Origin: an uncultured Nocardioides sp. | GTDB taxonomy: Bacteria > Actinomycetota > Actinomycetes > Propionibacteriales > Nocardioidaceae | NCBI RefSeq assembly: GCF_947488515.1 | Contig: NZ_CANKZF010000002.1 | Coordinates: 1,152,294 to 1,216,293, forward strand | Length of the DNA stretch: 64,000 bases | Reading direction: 5' to 3' | Part shown: positions 58,287 through 64,000 of the stretch, in pieces | How the letters are laid out: each line of letters begins with the position of its first letter | Numbering within the stretch: position 1 is the stretch's first letter | Position numbers and translations under genes: made by a program | Notes under the pieces: model-generated | Seen by the model: only the letters and a program-made list of their open reading frames with translations | Told to the model about the DNA's origin: nothing | Database searches by the model: none

Positions 58287-59594
58287 GTGATCGACCTGAC
58301 TCCCCAGCCCGGCGACCTGGACCCGATCGAGACCGCCCCGGTCGAGGAGCTGCGCGCGCTGCAGCTCGAGCGGCTCCAGTGGTCGGTGCGGCACGCCTAC
58401 GACCACGTCGCGCACTACCGCCGCGCCTTCGACGAGGCCGGCGTCTCGCCCGACGACGTACGGTCGCTGGAGGACCTGTCGAGGCTCCCGTTCACCACCA
58501 AGGCCACGCTGCGCGACAACTACCCCTTCGGAATGTTCGCGGTCCCGCGCGAGGACGTCGTACGCCTGCACGCCTCCAGCGGGACGACCGGCAAGCCGAC
58601 CGTCGTCGGCTACACCCGTGACGACCTCGCCATGTGGGCCGACGTGGTGGCGAGGTCGATCCGGGCCGCGGGCGGGCGGCGCGGGATGGTGCTGCACAAC
58701 GCCTACGGCTACGGGCTCTTCACCGGCGGCCTGGGCGCGCACGCCGGGGCCGAGCGGCTCGGGTGCACGGTCGTGCCGGTCTCCGGCGGCATGACCCAGC
58801 GCCAGGTGCAGCTGATCCGGGACTTCGAGCCCGACATCATCATGGTGACGCCGTCCTACATGCTCTCGATCCTCGACGAGCTCGAGGCCCAGGGCGTCGA
58901 CCCGCGCTCGACCTCGCTGAAGGTCGGCATCTTCGGCGCCGAGCCGTGGACCAACGACATGCGCCGCGAGATGGAGCAGCGCACCGACATGCACGCGGTC
59001 GACATCTACGGCCTGTCCGAGGTGATCGGCCCCGGTGTGGCGAGCGAGTGCGTCGAGACCAAGGACGGCCTGCACGTGTGGGAGGACCACTTCTACCCCG
59101 AGGTCATCGACCCGGTGACCGGGGAGGTGCTGCCCGACGGCGAGGAGGGCGAGCTGGTCTTCACCACCCTCACCAAGCAGGCGATGCCGGTGATCCGCTA
59201 CCGCACCCGCGACCTGACCCGGCTGCTGCCCGGCACCGCGCGCAGCATGCGTCGGATGGAGAAGATCACCGGTCGCACCGACGACATGATCATCCTGCGC
59301 GGGGTCAACCTCTTCCCGACGCAGATCGAGGAGATCGTGCTCGGCATCCCGACCCTCTCCCCGCACTTCCAGTGCCACCTCGACCGCAGCGGCAACCTCG
59401 ACACCCTGACGGTCCGCGTCGAGCGACGCGACGCGACGACCGACGCGGAGGCCGCCGCCGCGCAGACCGAGCTGGCGCAGCGGATCAAGGCGTCGATCGG
59501 CGTCAGCGTCGGGGTCGACGTCGTCGACGTGGCCTCGATCGAGCGCTCGGTCGGCAAGATGCGACGGATCGTCGACCACCGCGCGGCGCGCTGA
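58287..59594 (+). CDS. paaK: Phenylacetate--CoA ligase
   Basis: A 435-residue AMP-forming ligase: 'LSRLPFTTKATLRDNYPFGM', the P-loop 'HASSGTTGKPTVVGYTRDDL', 'VDIYGLSEVIGPGVASECVE', 'ELVFTTLTKQAMPVIRYRTR' and 'ITGRTDDMIILRGVNLFPTQ'. It activates phenylacetate to phenylacetyl-CoA, the first step of the pathway. I choose GTG 58287 because GGAGGA lies seven bases upstream (58274-58279); the ATG at 58242 would start only two bases from the divergent regulator and has no ribosome site. This leaves a 47-base promoter region. Confidence 0.93.
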   Translation: MIDLTPQPGDLDPIETAPVEELRALQLERLQWSVRHAYDHVAHYRRAFDEAGVSPDDVRSLEDLSRLPFTTKATLRDNYPFGMFAVPREDVVRLHASSGTTGKPTVVGYTRDDLAMWADVVARSIRAAGGRRGMVLHNAYGYGLFTGGLGAHAGAERLGCTVVPVSGGMTQRQVQLIRDFEPDIIMVTPSYMLSILDELEAQGVDPRSTSLKVGIFGAEPWTNDMRREMEQRTDMHAVDIYGLSEVIGPGVASECVETKDGLHVWEDHFYPEVIDPVTGEVLPDGEEGELVFTTLTKQAMPVIRYRTRDLTRLLPGTARSMRRMEKITGRTDDMIILRGVNLFPTQIEEIVLGIPTLSPHFQCHLDRSGNLDTLTVRVERRDATTDAEAAAAQTELAQRIKASIGVSVGVDVVDVASIERSVGKMRRIVDHRAAR

Positions 59595-59603
59595 CCGGGG
59601 ATA

Positions 59604-59636
59604 TTTACCGGCAAGGGGCCGGCGGGGGCTACAGTG
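59604..59636 (+). promoter_or_regulatory. Candidate promoter of the helicase gene
   Basis: TTTACC (59606-59611) and TACAGT (59631-59636) could be -35 and -10 elements about 19 bases apart, upstream of the TTG start at 59794. It is a visual match only. Confidence 0.3.
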
Positions 59637-59793
59637 GAGGCAGCGTTCCAGACGCCGTGCCGCTGTGATCACCCCAGATCCGCCGGACACCGCGCACCTG
59701 GCGCCCGCTCCACACCTCCACGCCGTGCGTGCAGGCTGGGCCGACACGGGCTCGCCTGGTCCACGACGCGTACCCCAGTCCGGGAGGACCACC

Positions 59794-61908
59794 TTGGCCC
59801 AGCGCCAGCGTCAACGCGGCAGCCGCCGCACCCCTGCGCACGCCCGCCACAAGGACAACGAGGGCATCGTCCCCGTCCTGGCCCGTGCCGTGCGCGAGCT
59901 CGAGTCTGCCGTCCAGCGCGGCCCGCTCGCCCCCGGGCAGCGGGTGCGGTTCCAGGTGGTCGCCCTGCTGGTGCGCGAGCACCGCACCGACGTACGCGCC
60001 TCGACCGAGCTGACCGACGCCCAGAAGGCCGACGAGCTCAAGCGCCTCGACGGCATCGCGACGATCCTCGCCAAGACCGCGACCCGCGACCCCTCCCTCT
60101 TCGGCCTGCTCTCCGAGGAGTCCGTCGTCACCGACTCCGCCCGCGAGCTGCGCCTGGAGATGCTGCGCAAGGCAGGCGTCGAGGTCGCCCCCGAGGAGCC
60201 GAAGCCCGACGACGAGGCCGGCCCGGGGCTCGGCGAGCGCCGCGTCGTGCCGCAGTCCGTCCTCCAGCACCAGCTGGCGAACCCGTTCCTCGTCCCCGAC
60301 TTCGACATCGGCCGGGAGCGCCGCCGCGTCCACGGTCGCCTCTCCACCTGGGAGCTCCTCGGCCCCCTGTTCCGCTCCTTCGAGCTCGGCGGCTCCTCGT
60401 CCTGCATGGACCTGCCGGAGCCCACCTCGCTCGCCGCCCCCGGCAAGCTCGAGCTGATGCCGCACCAGGCCGCGATGATCGCTTCGGCCGCGGAGGGCCA
60501 CCGCACCTTCCTCCTGGCCGACGAGCCGGGTCTCGGCAAGACCGCGCAGGCGCTGCTGGCCGCCCAGGCCGCGGACGCGTTCCCGCTGCTGGTCGTCTGC
60601 CCCAACGTCGTCAAGACCAACTGGGCCCGCGAGACCGAGCGCTGGATCCCGCGTCGGCGCGCGACCGTCATCCACGGTGACGGGGGACAGGTCGACGCGT
60701 TCGCCGACGTCATCATCGTCAACTACGAGATCCTGGACCGCCACGTCGGCTGGCTCGGCAGCTTCGGCTTCAAGGGCATGGTCGTCGACGAGGCGCACTT
60801 CATCAAGAACAAGACGTCGCAGCGCTCGCGCCACGTGCTCGAGCTGTCCGAGCGGCTCCGCTCGCGTGCGGCCCGGCCCCTGCTGATGGCGCTCACCGGC
60901 ACCCCGCTGATCAACGACATCGAGGACTTCCGCGCGATCTGGGAGTTCCTCGGCTGGGTCGACGACACCAAGCCGCTGGCGCGGCTCATGGAGAAGCTGG
61001 AGGAGACCGACCTGACGCCGGCGGACCATTCCTTCTACCCCGCTGCGCGCAAGGCCGTCATCGACATGGGCATCGTGCGCCGGCGCAAGATCGACGTCGC
61101 CGCCGACATCCCGGCCCGTCGCATCGCCGACATCCCCGTCGAGCTCGACGACGAGGACGCCCGCTCGATCAAGGCGGCCGAGAAGGAGCTCGCCCGGCGG
61201 CTGGTGCAGCGCTACAAGGCGGCGCTCGAGACCCGTCGTACGGGCTCCGTCGTCGACGGCATCGACCACGAGCTCGTGCGCCGCGTGGCGACGTGGGAGC
61301 GCGAGGAGATGGACCAGGGCACGTCGGGGGAGAACGTCTTCTCGATGTTCCGCCGCATCGGCCGCGCCAAGGCCGGTCTGTCGGCCGACTACGCCGCCCA
61401 GCTCGCGCGCAACGTCGGCAAGGTGGTCTTCTTCGCGCGCCACGTCGACGTCATGGACATCGCCGAGGAGACCTTCACGCGCCGCGGTCTCAAGCACGTG
61501 TCGATCCGCGGCGACCAGACGCCGAAGGCCCGGGAGAAGGCGATCCACGCCTTCGTCAACGACCCCGACGTCCAGGTGGTCGTCTGCTCGCTCGCGGCCG
61601 CCGGCGTCGGCGTCAACCTCCAGGTCGCGTCCAACGTCGTGCTCGCCGAGCTGTCGTGGACCGACGCCGAGCAGACCCAGGCGATCGACCGCGTGCACCG
61701 CATCGGCCAGAGCGACCCTGTGACCGCGTGGCGCATCATCGCCGCGCAGACCATCGACACCCGTATCGCCGAGCTGATCGACTCCAAGGCCGGCCTCGCC
61801 GCCCGCGCGCTCGACGGCTCGGACGAGGAGGTCGGGTCCTCGGCCAACATCCAGACCGAGGCCCTGGTCGCCCTGCTCACCGACGCGCTGGAGCGCGAGC
61901 TCGGCTGA
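59794..61908 (+). CDS. SNF2/SWI2-type DEAD-like helicase
   Basis: A 704-residue ATPase. TTG 59794 is preferred as GGGAGGA lies a few bases upstream; the more upstream frame has no similarity. Residues ~1-220 are a helical N-terminal region of unknown role. The helicase core has motif I 'LLADEPGLGKTAQALLAAQA', motif II 'GMVVDEAHFIKNKTS' (DEAH), motif III 'LMALTGTPLINDI', and the C-terminal half 'VVVCSLAAAGVGVNLQVASN' and 'AEQTQAIDRVHRIGQSDPV', which is the diagnostic SNF2 'DR-HRIGQ' motif. It is a single gene and no nuclease or methyltransferase partner is close by. Confidence 0.88.
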   Translation: MAQRQRQRGSRRTPAHARHKDNEGIVPVLARAVRELESAVQRGPLAPGQRVRFQVVALLVREHRTDVRASTELTDAQKADELKRLDGIATILAKTATRDPSLFGLLSEESVVTDSARELRLEMLRKAGVEVAPEEPKPDDEAGPGLGERRVVPQSVLQHQLANPFLVPDFDIGRERRRVHGRLSTWELLGPLFRSFELGGSSSCMDLPEPTSLAAPGKLELMPHQAAMIASAAEGHRTFLLADEPGLGKTAQALLAAQAADAFPLLVVCPNVVKTNWARETERWIPRRRATVIHGDGGQVDAFADVIIVNYEILDRHVGWLGSFGFKGMVVDEAHFIKNKTSQRSRHVLELSERLRSRAARPLLMALTGTPLINDIEDFRAIWEFLGWVDDTKPLARLMEKLEETDLTPADHSFYPAARKAVIDMGIVRRRKIDVAADIPARRIADIPVELDDEDARSIKAAEKELARRLVQRYKAALETRRTGSVVDGIDHELVRRVATWEREEMDQGTSGENVFSMFRRIGRAKAGLSADYAAQLARNVGKVVFFARHVDVMDIAEETFTRRGLKHVSIRGDQTPKAREKAIHAFVNDPDVQVVVCSLAAAGVGVNLQVASNVVLAELSWTDAEQTQAIDRVHRIGQSDPVTAWRIIAAQTIDTRIAELIDSKAGLAARALDGSDEEVGSSANIQTEALVALLTDALERELG

Positions 61909-61960
61909 TCAGGGACAACGGCCCTTGTCCGAGCGGGTCGCCTCCGGTAGGTCTTGAGTC

Positions 61961-62431
61961 ATGAGTGAGGACCGCGAGACGTATCTCGACATGTCCATCG
62001 ACGACGAGGACCAGCTCCAGCCCGGTGACACGCTGGACGACGGCGACCTGGTCGACGTGCTCGACCGGGGCTACTCGCCGCCCGACCGCCCCCCGAAGGG
62101 CTACGAGGACTACCCGACCGAGGCGGAGACGCGCCAGGGCGAGTCGCTCGACGAGCGGCTGGCCGAGGAGGAGCCCGACGTCGATCCCTATGCCGAGGAC
62201 GACCGGGACGACGACCGCGAGGACGAGAACGCCCTCGACGAGCAGCTCGGCCTCGACGAGGCCGACGAGCGCACCGGCCGACTGGTCGCGCCCGACTCCG
62301 GTCTGGGGGAGGACGTCGACAAGCAGGAGCTCGCCCACGACGTCGGCATCGACGGTGCCGGCGCCTCCGCCGAGGAGGCGGCCATGCACATCACCCGCGA
62401 GCCCGAGCCGCCGGAGGACGACGACTTCTGA
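61961..62431 (+). CDS. DUF5709 domain protein
   Basis: A 156-residue acidic protein of the actinobacterial DUF5709 type: 'LQPGDTLDDGDLVDVLDRGY', 'SPPDRPPKGYEDYPTEAETR', 'DERTGRLVAPDSGLG', 'VGIDGAGASAEEAAMHI'. The middle is a disordered Asp/Glu-rich stretch. It probably forms one unit with the methyltransferase gene, whose start overlaps its stop. Confidence 0.85.
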   Translation: MSEDRETYLDMSIDDEDQLQPGDTLDDGDLVDVLDRGYSPPDRPPKGYEDYPTEAETRQGESLDERLAEEEPDVDPYAEDDRDDDREDENALDEQLGLDEADERTGRLVAPDSGLGEDVDKQELAHDVGIDGAGASAEEAAMHITREPEPPEDDDF

Positions 62432-62889
62432 GCGGCGACACCGTCTCGTTCCGGCTCTGGCCGCCGGTCGCGATCGGCGTACCCCTCCTCGTCGGGCTCC
62501 TCGCCACGGCGAGGTGGGGTGACCCGTTCGAGGTCGGCAGCTGGCGGGTGCCGCTGGGCTGGGCGCTGCTGGCGGCCTTCGCCGTCTGGAACGGCTGGTC
62601 GCTGTGGCTCTTCGCGCGCCACGAGACGGGTCTGCTGCCCGGCGGGGCGACGATGTCCCTCATCGAGGAGGGGCCCTACCGGCTCTCCCGGAACCCGCTG
62701 TACGTCGGCCTGCTGGCGCTGCACCTCGCCATCGCCCTGCTCGTGCCGAGTCTCTGGGCGGTCGTGGCGCTGCCGGTCTCGTGGCTGCTCGTGTGGTGGG
62801 GCGCCGTGCGCCCGGAGGAGCGGTTCCTCCGCGAGCGCTTCGGCGAGGAGTACGACGCCTACGCCCGCCGGGTGCGCCGCTGGCTGTGA
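62428..62889 (+). CDS. ICMT-like membrane methyltransferase (probable CTG start)
   Basis: A 153-residue membrane protein of the isoprenylcysteine carboxyl methyltransferase/PEMT type: 'EEGPYRLSRNPLYVGLLALH' is the diagnostic block (Y-x-x-x-R-N-P-x-Y-x-x), and 'RPEERFLRERFGEEYDAYAR' the conserved end. The first 40 codons are hydrophobic and in frame ('PPVAIGVPLLVGLLATARWG') but have no ATG/GTG before 62548. I take CTG 62428, which overlaps the previous stop as CTGA and has GGAGGA seven bases upstream; a GTG at 62548 would remove the first membrane span. Confidence 0.6.
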   Translation: MSGDTVSFRLWPPVAIGVPLLVGLLATARWGDPFEVGSWRVPLGWALLAAFAVWNGWSLWLFARHETGLLPGGATMSLIEEGPYRLSRNPLYVGLLALHLAIALLVPSLWAVVALPVSWLLVWWGAVRPEERFLRERFGEEYDAYARRVRRWL

Positions 62890-62899
62890 CGTCGCGACG

Positions 62900-63886
62900 T
62901 CACGGAGCGAGCGACGGGAAGCTCCACTCCCCGGAGAGGATCTCGGGTCGCGGGCGGTACAGGCGGACCAGGTAGTTCCAGCCGTCAGTGATCGGCAGCG
63001 AGTTGTGTGCGGGGTCGCCGTCACCGCCGAAGAGCACCGTGACGCTACCGTCGTCGTTGCGAGCGGCGGTGATGCTGTTGATGCTGTAGGCGCCGCGCTC
63101 GTTCGGCTCGAAGTAGCCTTCGGCGTTGTAGACCGAGATCGACCAGAACCCGTCGACCGGCACGTCGGCACCGACGGTGAGCTCGTACTCGTCGACGGGC
63201 AGGCCGGGTGAGACCCCGACGTAGGTGGCCTCGGTGTCGGGGAGTCCACCCCAGCCGGCCGCGGAGCCGATCACGTGGTGCACCGGGTCGACGTCCTGTT
63301 GCCTCCCGAAGCTCGACGCGAAGGACGTCATGTCGGCGGCCAGGAGCAGCAGGGCCCGGCGGGTGCGATCCAGGCTGGCGGTGTCGTAGTCCGGTGGGGT
63401 GAAGGTCCGGTCGGTTGCGACGTCGAGGAGGAGCCGGTCCTGCAGGGAGGCCACGGCTGCGAGGTCGTCCGGGTCCCGCGGGTCGACCAGTGTGCGGGCG
63501 GCGAGCACCACGTAGCTGCTGCCGAGGTCCTCGGCCGTGAGCTCGTAGGTGCCGGGGTCGTGGAAGACCCGGTTGATGTGGTGGTCCTCGTCGACCGCCA
63601 TCACCGACAGGTACCGATCCCCGGCGTCCGGAACGGTGAGCGTCGCCCCGGCGGCGAGGTCGACCACCGCAAAGCTGTAGAGCGTGTCGCGGTTCATCCG
63701 GATGACGGTCTGCTTGTCGACCGACGCGGGTGCACGGTTGTGGGCGAACTGGTTGATGCCGCCGGCGTCACGCTGGAGGTCGGCCATCATTCGGTGCGTC
63801 TCGGCCCGGGCGAAGTTGTCGACGTTCACGTGGATCACAGTCACGCGGCGATCCTCGACGAACCGGTGCGTCACCTGCTCACCCAT
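62900..63886 (-). CDS. DUF1254/DUF1214 domain protein
   Basis: A 328-residue protein with the N-terminal DUF1254 region ('VNVDNFARAETHRMMADLQR', 'VIRMNRDTLYSFAVVDLAAG') and the C-terminal DUF1214 region ('VDGFWSISVYNAEGYFEPNE', 'HNSLPITDGWNYLVRLYRPR'). These proteins are common in bacteria and have no established role. Both parts are full length. The stretch upstream to the window end shows no gene. Confidence 0.83.
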   Translation of the reverse strand: MGEQVTHRFVEDRRVTVIHVNVDNFARAETHRMMADLQRDAGGINQFAHNRAPASVDKQTVIRMNRDTLYSFAVVDLAAGATLTVPDAGDRYLSVMAVDEDHHINRVFHDPGTYELTAEDLGSSYVVLAARTLVDPRDPDDLAAVASLQDRLLLDVATDRTFTPPDYDTASLDRTRRALLLLAADMTSFASSFGRQQDVDPVHHVIGSAAGWGGLPDTEATYVGVSPGLPVDEYELTVGADVPVDGFWSISVYNAEGYFEPNERGAYSINSITAARNDDGSVTVLFGGDGDPAHNSLPITDGWNYLVRLYRPRPEILSGEWSFPSLAP

Positions 63887-64000
63887 GCCGGGGGAGGCCG
63901 CTCACCGGCGCTGCCGCGTAGGTCTCGAGACCGCCGGACTGGCGCGCCCTGTGGAGGGTCGGGTCCGAGGTCAGCAACAGCTCAGAGCTGCCTCGTGGTG

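Overview
The window is chromosomal DNA from a high-GC actinobacterium, most likely a member of Nocardioidaceae (Nocardioides or a relative). The basis is strong G/C bias at third codon positions, frequent GTG starts, and typical actinobacterial families (DUF1707, DUF4383, DUF3618, holin-X-like, DUF5709, F420-type luciferase-like oxidoreductases, GerMN/AMIN-like secreted proteins). The taxon is an inference. I see no rRNA, no intact tRNA, no CRISPR array, no transposase and no origin.

Region 1 (1-14.1 kb) is accessory and mosaic. Several single genes, all on the minus strand (two small hypotheticals, a GNAT acetyltransferase, DUF4259, a Tdi1-type immunity protein, a DUF1707 membrane protein, a DHFR-fold reductase and a TetR unit), are each followed by a copy of the same dispersed repeat (core CGGCAGATCCGG on the plus strand). 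The repeat always has one orientation, and three times it supplies the stop codon. Inside this region is a tightly overlapping four-gene stressosome operon (7581-4889, minus). Its first gene fuses an ECF-type sigma factor, a zinc-finger-like segment and an RsbT kinase, followed by RsbR, RsbS and a lone RsbU N-terminal domain. The region ends with an in-frame chimera of a DUF4242 N-terminus and a fragment that looks like MobF relaxase, which is a sign of past mobile-element traffic.

Region 2 (14.1-35.2 kb) holds a GAF/SpoIIE phosphatase, a degenerate NuoF-like/ferredoxin pair, a TetR regulator, and an operon for an Msc-like channel, a PRC-barrel/DUF2382 protein and a membrane protein, closed by a strong terminator. 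Next come two tRNA 3'-end remnants, a spermidine-synthase-like membrane fusion, a ClC channel, a secreted M28 aminopeptidase and an EamA/LysR divergent pair. An alpha/beta hydrolase, small stress/envelope proteins, a broken metallo-hydrolase gene, a DUF3618/holin/YtxH-like operon, a desaturase and a YbdK-type ligase complete the region.

Region 3 (35.2-48.6 kb) encodes a large FAD oxidoreductase fused to a TTC38-like repeat domain, a racemase, a phosphotransferase, and ACC deaminase with its GntR regulator. It also has a cation-diffusion facilitator, two luciferase-like oxidoreductases, short-chain dehydrogenase-type proteins, a DUF305 protein and small membrane proteins.

Region 4 (48.7-59.6 kb) is the phenylacetate catabolic cluster. 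paaZ diverges from paaABCDE-paaI across an intergenic region with a 12-bp palindrome, probably a TetR operator. A TetR regulator (paaR-like) diverges from paaK. Two secreted-protein genes lie between paaI and the regulator. PaaK makes phenylacetyl-CoA, PaaABCDE epoxidises the ring, PaaZ opens it and oxidises the aldehyde, and PaaI clears dead-end CoA esters; the lower beta-oxidation genes are not in the window. Region 5 (59.7-64 kb) has an SNF2-type helicase, DUF5709, a small ICMT-like membrane methyltransferase and a DUF1254/1214 protein.
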